A stretch of 34,990 nucleotides of DNA from an uncultured Oscillospiraceae bacterium (GTDB lineage: Bacteria; Bacillota; Clostridia; Oscillospirales; Oscillospiraceae): contig CAKTBC010000008.1 of assembly GCA_934533005.1 (NCBI GenBank), positions 1-34,990 on the forward strand. Reading direction: 5' to 3'. Position 1 is the first letter of the stretch; each line of letters opens with the position of its first letter. The position numbers and the translations under genes were made by a program. Under the pieces are notes generated by a model. The model was not told the DNA's origin, searched no databases, and was given only the letters and a program-made list of their open reading frames with translations. Shown here piece after piece: positions 16,422-23,516 of the stretch.

Positions 16422-17482
16422 GCTGTAATACAAGCAGCAATAAGAGAAATCTGGGGATGGATTTAACGAGGGTAGTCGCATCGCTCATGGTCGTCAGTAT
16501 GCACGTGACGGCGTCATGGAAGTACGGTGTACTCTCAACTCCTGAATGGCACATTTCAGAGTTTTACGATAGCCTTTGCCGCAGTGCAGTCCCACTGTTT
16601 TTTATGATAAGTGGCGCTTTTTACAAAAACCGTCCTGCATCAAGAACAGTCCGTAAGATTATTTATTATATTGCTGTTTTTTTCGGAATAAGCTTGATAT
16701 ATGCAATAGATGATGCGTATTTGGGTTCCCGGATGGGAGAACGCCCGAACTGGCTTGAAGGGGTATTGAACTACAAGTACCATTTATGGTACTTGCCGGC
16801 ATATATATTTGTGTTGTCGGCGGCACCAGTTCTTGTAAAAGCTATCGATTCAAATGAAGAAAACGCAATGTACAAATATCTGCTGGGACTATGGATGTTT
16901 TTTGGAATTGGATTAAACACTGTCATCACAGCTATGAACGGCCTGGATTCGTGGCGCCTCTTCAATCGCTACTGCCAGTTTATTTCTTCCTTTGCGTTTA
17001 TGACGGGAAATCATATGGGCTACTTTGTCTTGGGACGGTTTTTAATTAAAAAAGAGTTTACAGACAGTGAAAAGCGCGTGATATATGCACTTGGTGTTCT
17101 TTCAACGGTGGCGTTGTATACACTCACCGTATGGTATTCATATCACCTTGGCAGGTGCGACGAACGCTGGATGGGCACCATGAATCTTTTCATTTTTCTG
17201 CAAGCAACCGCTGTGTTTGAATTTTTTAAGAATATGAGTGTGGACAGTAAGTATGCAAATGCAATTGGAGAAGTGAGTACATACACATTTGGAATATACC
17301 TTGTTCATGTACTGTTTCTTGACTGGGCGAGAGTAAAGGGCGTGTTTCAGGGATGTAAGATTATGGGATTATCTATTCACCCTGCACTGCTTATACCGAT
17401 CGAGGCAGTAATCGTATGGTTGACAAGTTCTTTTGCTGTTTGGGTGATACGAAAAATATATAAATCCATTAAGAGCCTTTGA
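16409..17482 (+). CDS. Acyltransferase family 3 (OafA/WecH-like) membrane protein
   Basis: The 357-residue protein begins with NLGMDLTRVVASLMVVSMHV, the first helix of the acyltransferase-3 family with its conserved Arg and active-site His. A VPLFFMISGAF motif in the second helix and about ten membrane helices follow. Such proteins O-acetylate (or otherwise acylate) extracytoplasmic polysaccharides. The start overlaps the end of the previous gene by 13 bases. With the two preceding genes it forms a set for decorating an envelope glycan with a sugar and an acyl group. The AT-rich composition ends with this gene. Confidence 0.88.
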   Translation: MRILSCNTSSNKRNLGMDLTRVVASLMVVSMHVTASWKYGVLSTPEWHISEFYDSLCRSAVPLFFMISGAFYKNRPASRTVRKIIYYIAVFFGISLIYAIDDAYLGSRMGERPNWLEGVLNYKYHLWYLPAYIFVLSAAPVLVKAIDSNEENAMYKYLLGLWMFFGIGLNTVITAMNGLDSWRLFNRYCQFISSFAFMTGNHMGYFVLGRFLIKKEFTDSEKRVIYALGVLSTVALYTLTVWYSYHLGRCDERWMGTMNLFIFLQATAVFEFFKNMSVDSKYANAIGEVSTYTFGIYLVHVLFLDWARVKGVFQGCKIMGLSIHPALLIPIEAVIVWLTSSFAVWVIRKIYKSIKSL

Positions 17483-17563
17483 GGGTGAAGCGATTTGTTT
17501 ACAGGCTTTGTAAGAGGAAACAGTAACCTTTCGCGAGGACGAAAAGGACCGGACATGAATACA

Positions 17564-17600
17564 TCCCCCCTCGCGGACATAGGATGTCCGCGAGGGGGGA
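17564..17600 (+). promoter_or_regulatory. Perfect hairpin that contains the deacetylase ribosome binding site
   Basis: A 17-bp perfect inverted repeat (17564-17580 with 17584-17600) has a 3-base AGG loop. Its 3' arm ends in GAGGGGGGA, the only ribosome-binding-site-like sequence before the deacetylase ATG at 17608 (7-base gap). Folding would hide this site. No T-tract follows, so it is not a simple terminator of the island. Confidence 0.7.
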
Positions 17601-17607
17601 TAAAACT

Positions 17608-18387
17608 ATGATGACAGGAAAAATCGGCGGCTTTCTCTCACGGCACAATAAATTTGCTTCCAGCGCGGCGCTCGTGCTCGCCGTTGCGGCGATCTTCGCG
17701 TTCGTATACTCGCCGCGCGTTGTGGGTGCGGCGGTCACGGAGCGGGAGCTTCCCGTATACAGCGTGGAGCGGGACGGAAAGTTTGTAAGCCTTTCGTTCG
17801 ACGCGGCCTGGGGCAACGAGGATACACAGATGCTCATCGATATCCTGGCAAAGTACAACGTGAAGGCGACGTTCTTTGTCGTCGGCGAGTGGGTGGATAA
17901 ATACCCGGAGAGCGTTAAAGCGCTCCATGACGCCGGGCATGAGGTGATGAACCATTCCGACGCCCATCCGCACATGGCAAAGCTCACCGCCAAGCAGATC
18001 ATCGACGAGGTGAACCGCTGCAGCGACAAGATCGAGGCCGTCACCGGCGTGCGCCCGACGCTCTTCCGCTGCCCTTACGGCGAGTATGATGACAACGTCA
18101 TCGGCACCGTGAACGGCATGGGGCTCACGGCGGTGCAGTGGGACACCGATTCGCTCGACTGGAAAAAGCTGACCGCAGGCGAGATCTACAAGCGCGTGAC
18201 GAGCAAGGTGCAGCCGGGGAGCATCGTGCTGTTCCACAACGCGGGGCTGCATACGCCCGAGGCGCTGCCCTCCATTCTCGAATACCTGCTCGCGGAGGGG
18301 TATACGGTCGTGCCGATCTCGGAAATACTGCTCACCGGCGACACCTATATCGACCACACCGGCCGCCAGCACGCCGCCAACACATAA
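17608..18387 (+). CDS. NodB-domain (CE4) polysaccharide deacetylase, PdaB-like
   Basis: The 259-residue protein has a membrane anchor at about 17-35, then a NodB domain. The motifs are SFDAAWGNEDT (D65), HSDAHPHM (H116 and H120), RCPYGEYD (R154), WDTDSLDW and GSIVLFHN. Such enzymes remove N-acetyl groups from peptidoglycan or other GlcNAc polymers outside the cell. The usual first motif is TFDD, where the second Asp binds metal; here that position is Ala66. A comparable change occurs in PdaB-type spore cortex proteins, so this may be a sporulation-class member with altered activity. Its ribosome binding site lies in a perfect hairpin. Confidence 0.9.
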   Translation: MMTGKIGGFLSRHNKFASSAALVLAVAAIFAFVYSPRVVGAAVTERELPVYSVERDGKFVSLSFDAAWGNEDTQMLIDILAKYNVKATFFVVGEWVDKYPESVKALHDAGHEVMNHSDAHPHMAKLTAKQIIDEVNRCSDKIEAVTGVRPTLFRCPYGEYDDNVIGTVNGMGLTAVQWDTDSLDWKKLTAGEIYKRVTSKVQPGSIVLFHNAGLHTPEALPSILEYLLAEGYTVVPISEILLTGDTYIDHTGRQHAANT

Positions 18388-18414
18388 AAAAGGCTCCCTT
18401 GCGCAAAGGGAGCT
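18386..18414 (-). terminator. Terminator of the MORN/transglutaminase operon
   Basis: On the minus strand an 8-9 bp stem (18414-18406 with 18400-18392) is followed directly by TTTTTT (18391-18386), which reaches into the deacetylase stop codon. It is also the first half of a compound palindromic element (18392-18444). Confidence 0.7.
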
Positions 18415-18444
18415 GGCTCGCCGCAGGCGAGACTGAGGGATTGT
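18392..18444. repeat. Compound palindromic element (REP-like)
   Basis: Two hairpins stand side by side: GCTCCCTT/AAGGGAGC (18393-18413) and CTCGCC/GGCGAG (18417-18431), followed by ACTGAGGGATTGTG. The order CTCCCTT, AAGGGAGCTGGC, variable hairpin, GACTGAGGGATTGT matches from memory a very common dispersed intergenic repeat of Oscillospiraceae genomes. Only one copy is in this window, so dispersal cannot be shown here. Confidence 0.55.
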
Positions 18445-18445
18445 G

Positions 18446-18486
18446 AACCGTCTCCCATTCGTATGTTCGGGGGAGACGGTTATTTT
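18446..18486 (+). terminator. Terminator of the deacetylase gene
   Basis: AACCGTCTCCC (18446-18456) pairs with GGGAGACGGTT (18471-18481) around a 14-base loop, followed by ATTTTC. It lies opposite the end of the convergent MORN gene. Confidence 0.65.
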
Positions 18487-19775
18487 CACATGCCGGTATA
18501 AATGTCGCCCGCGAGGAGGACGAGACCTTCCCGCGTCTCGCCGAGCGTATTCACATACGAGCTGACGGCAAGGGGCATGGCATAAACGTGGAATGTGTTG
18601 CCCCGGATGAGCCGGTCAACGCTTCCGGGAACGATCACAAAGCACGGGTATTCGTAATTCCGCTCGGCAGCCAGAATGCAGGTCATCTCCGCGCCGCCGG
18701 GGACGAGAGCGCCAGTGCGTGCCGTGATGATGCGCAGGCTGTAGATCTCCATCCAATACGGCTCCTCGCGGAAGGAGTCGTCGGTGAAGCACTGGGCGAT
18801 CGAAACGTTCTTCGCGCGCAGGTCTTTATATACGGAGTTGAAGAAATCCTGATGATCCTCCCGCTCCCAGAGCCCGGTGTCCTCGCGCAGAAAGGCAAGC
18901 TGGCTCTCCGTGAGCGTAAATACCGGCTCACACGTGCCGAGCGAGACGAGCGTTTCCAGCCCGTTGGGAGTAAAGCGCCCGGCGGTGAAGGTGCCAGTGC
19001 GCGTATAAAGGCTTTCTGCGTCGTAGGCAAGCGTTCCCATGCCCTCTATGAGCCCCGCCGTCCATTCGCCCGTGTAGGTGAACGGAATGCCGGACTCGCT
19101 CTCGGCAGTAAAAACGCCCTCGCCGTTTGGCCGGCCGTCCTTGCCGTCTCCGGCGTAGGCTCCGGCCGTCTCGCGACCCTCCACGGATACGATGCAGTGC
19201 TCGTCCGTCAATACGCCGTCGCCCGAAATCTCGCCGCCGCTCCAGCCGCCGTACCAGGTGAACTGCTGACCGGCGGCGTTCACGCCGCCGAAAAGGCCCT
19301 CGCCCTCAGGACCGGAGCTTTCCAGCGCGCCGGTATAGGTGCCGGAAAAGCGGCTGCCGCCGTGCCGGATCTCCCAGGGGAGCTCGGAGGCTTTGCCGCG
19401 CACCGCCGTGCCGCCGGAAAATTCGCCGGTGAACACCGCACCGGAGGAGAGTGTAAACTCGCCCTCGCCGTCCGGCAGGCCGGAGACGAGCGAGCCGGTG
19501 TATGTTCCTTCCTCCACGCACCCGAAGAGCGCGGCGCGGCAGGGGACGTTTTCGCCCTCGCCGTCAAGAAGACGCTCGGCAGTGAGAGTTCCTTCAAAGC
19601 GCCAGCCGTCGCCCTGTACGGCACCGGTGTAGGTGCCCTTGGTGAGCGTGCCGGTGAAGGCTGCCGTTTCCGCGGGGAAGGAGAGCATGAGCGGCTCGTC
19701 TGTCAGATGCTTTGTGCAGCCGGTGAGCAGGAGAAGCGAGAGAAGCACCAAAAAAAGAAGAAGTCGTTTTTTCAT
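18486..19775 (-). CDS. MORN-repeat lipoprotein
   Basis: The 429-residue protein has a lipoprotein signal (MKKRLLL, then lipobox LLTGC with Cys20). Residues about 38-285 carry degenerate MORN-type repeats of the form Y/FTGxxxxGxxxGxG, for example GTYTGSLVSGLPDGEGEF, FSGTYTGALESSGPEGEG and FTYTGEWTAGLIEGMGTL. The last 140 residues have no recognisable domain. GGGAGAG precedes the ATG. The gene lies 12 bases after the transglutaminase-like gene, so the two are one operon. It should sit on the outer face of the membrane; MORN repeats are usually scaffolds or lipid-binding. Function unknown. Confidence 0.85.
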   Translation of the reverse strand: MKKRLLLFLVLLSLLLLTGCTKHLTDEPLMLSFPAETAAFTGTLTKGTYTGAVQGDGWRFEGTLTAERLLDGEGENVPCRAALFGCVEEGTYTGSLVSGLPDGEGEFTLSSGAVFTGEFSGGTAVRGKASELPWEIRHGGSRFSGTYTGALESSGPEGEGLFGGVNAAGQQFTWYGGWSGGEISGDGVLTDEHCIVSVEGRETAGAYAGDGKDGRPNGEGVFTAESESGIPFTYTGEWTAGLIEGMGTLAYDAESLYTRTGTFTAGRFTPNGLETLVSLGTCEPVFTLTESQLAFLREDTGLWEREDHQDFFNSVYKDLRAKNVSIAQCFTDDSFREEPYWMEIYSLRIITARTGALVPGGAEMTCILAAERNYEYPCFVIVPGSVDRLIRGNTFHVYAMPLAVSSYVNTLGETREGLVLLAGDIYTGM

Positions 19776-19787
19776 GTAGCTCTCCCT

Positions 19788-21026
19788 TCAGCCCGGCAGC
19801 AGCTCGCCCGCGAGAGAGCGTGGCAGCATGTTGTCCGAGACGGTAAATTCCTTGTAGCCGTGGCGCGCTCTCGCCGCGTCGCTCATTTCATAAAGATCGG
19901 AATCGCCGCGGTCGCGGCGCACCGCCATTTCGATCTCCACATCGTAGGTGTAGCGCTCGCCGCCGCGCAGGATCTCTACCCAGCCGTGCGGCGCGTCCGT
20001 GTCACCGTAGGTGCCGCTGACGATCTTTGCGTCATAGCCGAGCGCGCGTGCCGCCGCCCAGAACGCGGAGGCGTAGCAGTAGCAGTTGCCGCGCCCGGTC
20101 GAGTACATGGTGAGTGCTTCCTGCGTTGCCCAGCCGATGTCGCCGGTCTTATAGTAGTGGCGGCGAAGATACGTGAAGCTGTCGCGAACGTAGAGGTACA
20201 TGGCGCGAAGCCGCTCATCGCGGCTCATCGTATCGTCCGTAGTCTCGCGGATGGCGGCGAGAACATAGCCGTCCAGCTCGCTGTTGCCGGAGGTATAGCG
20301 CCCGGCGGCGTCAAAATAGAGCGAACCGGCGTAGGAATTTTTGAGAAAGTAGCCGTCTGCCCCGGCATAATAAAGCTGGGAGTCGATCAAAACCGGCCCT
20401 TCGGCGGGGCGGCTATCCGGCCCGTCCCATACGGCAGCGCCGTCCGCGGCGGTGTATATGTCGCCGCTGCCCCATTCGCCGGGGATGACGTCGGGATAAA
20501 ATGCCGTTTCCGCATCGGCGGCGGGCAGAGAAAAGAGCCGGTTAAAAAACACCGCGGCCTCGGCGCGCGTCACGTTCTCGCCGCCGTGCAGCGAAATGGC
20601 GGTCATGGCGTCCGCCACCGCGTCCGAAGGGAAAACGTCCTCGAGCAGCGCCGCGAGCGAGGATTCCGTGAGCGGGAGAGAGGCGTCATCCACGGCGAGA
20701 GAGAGACCGGCGGCGCGTTCCACGGCGGACGCGGCTTCCCCCGCGGTCAGCGTGTCCGCGCCGCGGAAAAGTCCGTTCTCACAGAGCATATATCCCGCGG
20801 CATACACCGGCGCGGCGGGCTCCGGCGTTGGCGCGACATTTGCTTCCGCTTCCGGAGAAGGCTCCGGCGAAGCTGCCGGAGCGGGCGCGCGGAGAAGCCC
20901 GATGCCGGGGCAGAAGAGCGCAAGCGCCGCGAGCAGCGCAAGAACGAGCACTGCGCCCGCGGCAATGATCCAAACGGTCTTTTTCCGGCTTTTTACCGGC
21001 TTTTTCGTTTCGTTACCTTCGGCCAT
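19788..21026 (-). CDS. Membrane-anchored transglutaminase-like protein with SLH-like region
   Basis: The 412-residue product starts at the ATG at 21026, six bases after GGAGG. It has a cytoplasmic Lys-rich tail, a membrane helix (about 17-42), a Pro/Glu/Ala linker (about 45-75) and a region (about 75-200) that looks like degenerate S-layer-homology repeats (TRAEAAVFFNRLFSL, then DVIPGEW). A transglutaminase-like core (about 275-380) has C315 in GRGNCYCYASAFW, His in APHGWVEI and Asp in YTYDVEIE. The triad is complete, so it may be a cysteine protease or acyltransferase acting in the cell wall. It forms an operon with the MORN lipoprotein. Confidence 0.83.
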   Translation of the reverse strand: MAEGNETKKPVKSRKKTVWIIAAGAVLVLALLAALALFCPGIGLLRAPAPAASPEPSPEAEANVAPTPEPAAPVYAAGYMLCENGLFRGADTLTAGEAASAVERAAGLSLAVDDASLPLTESSLAALLEDVFPSDAVADAMTAISLHGGENVTRAEAAVFFNRLFSLPAADAETAFYPDVIPGEWGSGDIYTAADGAAVWDGPDSRPAEGPVLIDSQLYYAGADGYFLKNSYAGSLYFDAAGRYTSGNSELDGYVLAAIRETTDDTMSRDERLRAMYLYVRDSFTYLRRHYYKTGDIGWATQEALTMYSTGRGNCYCYASAFWAAARALGYDAKIVSGTYGDTDAPHGWVEILRGGERYTYDVEIEMAVRRDRGDSDLYEMSDAARARHGYKEFTVSDNMLPRSLAGELLPG

Positions 21027-21070
21027 GGAACGCCTCCGAAAAGAAAATATACAGAGGATACGCAAAGAAT

Positions 21071-21272
21071 GAGCGGCGCGTGGAGCGCCGCTCGGAAAAG
21101 CTTCGCAGATTTTGCTCCCACAGGAGCAAATAAAGTCTAAATCATTTTCTCCGGCGACATGCGCGTCAGAGAAAATTCTTCTCGGCTCGCAAATGTGCGA
21201 GCGAAGCGAGTGCGCTGCGGCGAGCCGCTATCCCCTTCAAACGAGAGCCTTGCAAAGCAGGGCTCTCGTTTG
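21071..21272. repeat. Intergenic cluster of hairpins
   Basis: The 250-base gap holds at least five inverted repeats: 21071-21093 (9-bp stem), 21111-21130 (8 bp), 21144-21176 (8 bp with an inner GAC/GTC), 21183-21227 (8 bp around a Glu-codon-like GCGAGCGAAGCGAG stretch) and 21238-21272 (12 bp with an inner TGC/GCA). No clear ORF fits here. The last one follows the asnA stop by 6 bases and may be its 3' hairpin, though no T-tract follows on that strand. Confidence 0.6.
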
Positions 21273-21277
21273 AGTCT

Positions 21278-22291
21278 TTATAGTAGATGGACGCCGCGAG
21301 CCTTGCAAAGGTTCACGGTTTCTTCGTCCCAAATACCGGATTGTACTTCGCCGATGTGCGCGCAGCCGATAAGCAGCATGCAGAGCCGCGATTGGCCGAC
21401 GCCGCCGCCCATCGTGAACGGCATTTCGCCGGCGAGCAGCGCCTTGTGGAACGGCAGCTTCCGGCGTTCGTCACACCCGGCGAGCGTGAGCTGGCGATCC
21501 ATGCTCTCGGGGCTGACGCGGATGCCCATGGAGGACACCTCGAACGCGCGGTCGAGCACGGTGTTGCGGAAGATGATGTCGCCGTTTAAGTCCCAATCAT
21601 CGTAGTCCGGGGCGCGTCCGTCGTGCTTCTGGCCGGAGCGGAGTGTTTTGCCGATCTGCATGATGAAGCAGGTCGGGTGCGTTTTGGTGTATTCATTCTC
21701 GCGCTCAGAGGGCGTGAGATCGGGATACATGTCCTCAAGCTCCTGGCTCGTGATGAAGGAAACGTCGCGGCTCAGATGGGCTTTGAGCTGCGGGAACTCC
21801 CATTCGAGCTCGTCGCCGGTCATGCAGATGGCCGTAACGATGCGCCGCACGGCGTCCTTGAGATAGTCGATGTTGCGATCTTCCTCGCGGATGACCTTTT
21901 CCCAGTCCCACTGGTCAACGTAGACCGAATGAAGGTTGTCGAGCACAGGCTCGTCGCGCCGGATGGCGTTCATATCGGTGTAGAGCCCCTTGCCCTCGTA
22001 GAAGTTGTACTCGCGCAGCGCCCAGCGCTTCCACTTGGCCAGAGACTGCACGACCTGGCACTCCGCGCCGTCTACGGCGGGGACATCAAAGGAGACCGGA
22101 CGCTCGATGCCGTTCAGGTCATCGTTCAGGCCGGTGTCGGTGCGCACGAACAGCGGCGCGGACACGCGCTTGAGATTCAGCGCCGAGCCCAGATTCTTTT
22201 GGAAGCTCCTCTTGATGAATTCGATGGCTCTCTGCGTCTCGTAGACGTTCAGCCGTGGTGTGTACCCTTCGGGAATAATGCAGCCGCTCAT
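21278..22291 (-). CDS. asnA: Aspartate-ammonia ligase (AsnA-type asparagine synthetase)
   Basis: The 337-residue length fits AsnA, the ammonia-dependent enzyme with a class II aminoacyl-tRNA-synthetase-like fold. Characteristic segments are an N-terminal IKRSFQKNLGSALNLKRVSAP, VSFDVP, VVQSLAKWKRWAL, MNAIRRDE, LHSVYVDQWDWE and a C-terminal GGGVGQSRLCMLLIGCAHIGEVQ. It makes asparagine from aspartate, ATP and ammonia in the cytoplasm. AAGGAGGGG precedes the ATG. It lies 50 bases after the WYL regulator gene and may share its transcript. No T-box leader is visible in that short gap. Confidence 0.96.
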   Translation of the reverse strand: MSGCIIPEGYTPRLNVYETQRAIEFIKRSFQKNLGSALNLKRVSAPLFVRTDTGLNDDLNGIERPVSFDVPAVDGAECQVVQSLAKWKRWALREYNFYEGKGLYTDMNAIRRDEPVLDNLHSVYVDQWDWEKVIREEDRNIDYLKDAVRRIVTAICMTGDELEWEFPQLKAHLSRDVSFITSQELEDMYPDLTPSERENEYTKTHPTCFIMQIGKTLRSGQKHDGRAPDYDDWDLNGDIIFRNTVLDRAFEVSSMGIRVSPESMDRQLTLAGCDERRKLPFHKALLAGEMPFTMGGGVGQSRLCMLLIGCAHIGEVQSGIWDEETVNLCKARGVHLL

Positions 22292-22341
22292 GTTTACCCC
22301 TCCTTGTTAAAAATTTTTATGAGATATGCGCGGCAAAAAAA

Positions 22342-23334
22342 CTAAATTTGATATGCCTCGGCGAGCTTTCGCAGATGCGTCCGCAATGCTTCCGCGGCGC
22401 TCTCCGGCGAGAGAAGCTTCATATCCCCGCCGAACGAGCAGACCCAGCCAAAAAACGGCTCGCTCACCGCCACCGGCACGGTCACGGTGAAATACCCCTC
22501 GCGCGAGGGGATGAGCATGGTGTCTGCGCCGAAGCGGTCGATCACGGCTCCCGCGAGCGTATCGCGGCATTCGAGCCGGATTTTCTCCGGTGTACCGGAA
22601 AACATACCGAAGTGCGCGCTCGTATATTCGCTCATGTCGAGCGCGGCAAACGCTTCCCGCCCTTCGCGCCCGTCCCCGGCGGTGCGCAGATCGCAGATCT
22701 TGTCCACGCGGTAATGCCGGATGGCGGAAGCGGCGCTGTCGTAGCCGACGAGATAATAGTTCTCGTCGTCCCACAGCAGAGCGTAGGGACTCACGTCGTA
22801 CCACGCACCGCCGCGGCGCAATATGCGCTCTCCGCGCCCGTTGTACCCGGCGTAGTGAAACCGGATGCGCTTATCGCCGTTGATGGCGGCGTGCAGCTCG
22901 TCCACCAGATAGTATATGGACTCGTTCATCGTCTTGATGCGGTTTTTGACGACGACCTGCCGCCGCAGCCCCTTGGCCTGATGGACGCTGGTGAGCCCTT
23001 CGAGCTTGGCGATCAGCTCCAACGACTTTTTTCGCGTGATGAATCGGGAGGACTGCACGCTGTCAGCGAGCAGCCGCAGCTCCGGGAGCTGGAACACCCG
23101 TTCGCCAATATACCAGCCGCTGCTGTTCCCGTCGCGGACGCGGATCAGATCGAGCCCGAAGGCCTGCAGCGTTTCCAAATCGCTGTATACGCTCTTGCGC
23201 TCGGCGCTGATACCCTCCGAGGCGAGATACTCCAAAAGCTGCGCCGTGGAGATGGGATGCGCCTCATCGGAATTGCGTTCAAGATACTCCCGGAGAAGCA
23301 GCAGCTTGAGCTTCTGGTTGGCGGAGCGCGCCAC
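22342..23334 (-). CDS. WYL-domain transcriptional regulator (YafY/DeoR-like)
   Basis: The 330-residue protein has an N-terminal winged helix (about 8-62; ISTAQLLEYLASEGISAERK, then SVYSDLETLQAFG) and a WYL domain (about 145-225) including VSPYALLWDDENYYLVGYD and HYRVDKICDL. The C-terminal extension (about 235-330) is of the WCX type. The start is a GTG at 23334 with GGAGGG 7 bases upstream. WYL regulators bind nucleotides or nucleic-acid ligands in cases studied and act as repressors or activators. It is divergent from the cobalamin operon with -35 boxes 13 bases apart, so it may regulate that operon, itself or asnA downstream. Confidence 0.9.
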   Translation of the reverse strand: MARSANQKLKLLLLREYLERNSDEAHPISTAQLLEYLASEGISAERKSVYSDLETLQAFGLDLIRVRDGNSSGWYIGERVFQLPELRLLADSVQSSRFITRKKSLELIAKLEGLTSVHQAKGLRRQVVVKNRIKTMNESIYYLVDELHAAINGDKRIRFHYAGYNGRGERILRRGGAWYDVSPYALLWDDENYYLVGYDSAASAIRHYRVDKICDLRTAGDGREGREAFAALDMSEYTSAHFGMFSGTPEKIRLECRDTLAGAVIDRFGADTMLIPSREGYFTVTVPVAVSEPFFGWVCSFGGDMKLLSPESAAEALRTHLRKLAEAYQI

Positions 23335-23366
23335 AGCGGTTCCCTCCTCGAAGAAATATTTTCGTC

Positions 23367-23395
23367 ATTATAATACCAAATCTTTCACAATGCAA
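23367..23395 (-). promoter_or_regulatory. Sigma-A promoter of the WYL regulator gene
   Basis: On the minus strand TTGCAT (23395-23390) and TATAAT (23372-23367) are 17 bases apart, about 33 bases before the GTG start. Confidence 0.75.
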
Positions 23396-23408
23396 TGGGG
23401 AAAAGTCA

Positions 23409-23437
23409 TTGAATCCAAACCCGGAAAAGATTATAAT
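23409..23437 (+). promoter_or_regulatory. Sigma-A promoter of the cobalamin operon
   Basis: TTGAAT (23409-23414) and TATAAT (23432-23437) are 17 bases apart and give a leader of roughly 70 bases. That leader is too short for a cobalamin riboswitch, and no B12-box-like sequence was seen. Confidence 0.75.
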
Positions 23438-23516
23438 AAGGGAAAATGACGAACCCTTCGCGCGCGAGACTACCAAAAGAGCTTTCCCCGCGAAAAAGAG
23501 AAATCCGGAGCAATTT

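Noticed and set aside
17584..17607. Upstream ATG of the deacetylase inside the hairpin (17584)
   Set aside because: It has no ribosome binding site and lies in the 3' arm of the stem; the ATG at 17608 has one at good spacing and gives the usual short tail before the membrane helix.
18588..21140. Open plus-strand frame of 850 codons
   Set aside because: It runs antisense to the MORN and transglutaminase-like genes, is rich in Ala, Gly and Arg as expected for a shadow frame in GC-rich DNA, and has no domain or ribosome binding site.
22292..22341. T-box leader for asnA
   Set aside because: The gap is 50 bases, far too short for a T-box, and no T-box core sequence is present.
23438..23516. Cobalamin riboswitch in the leader of the cob operon
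   Set aside because: The leader is only about 70 bases and no B12-box-like sequence or matching helices were found.
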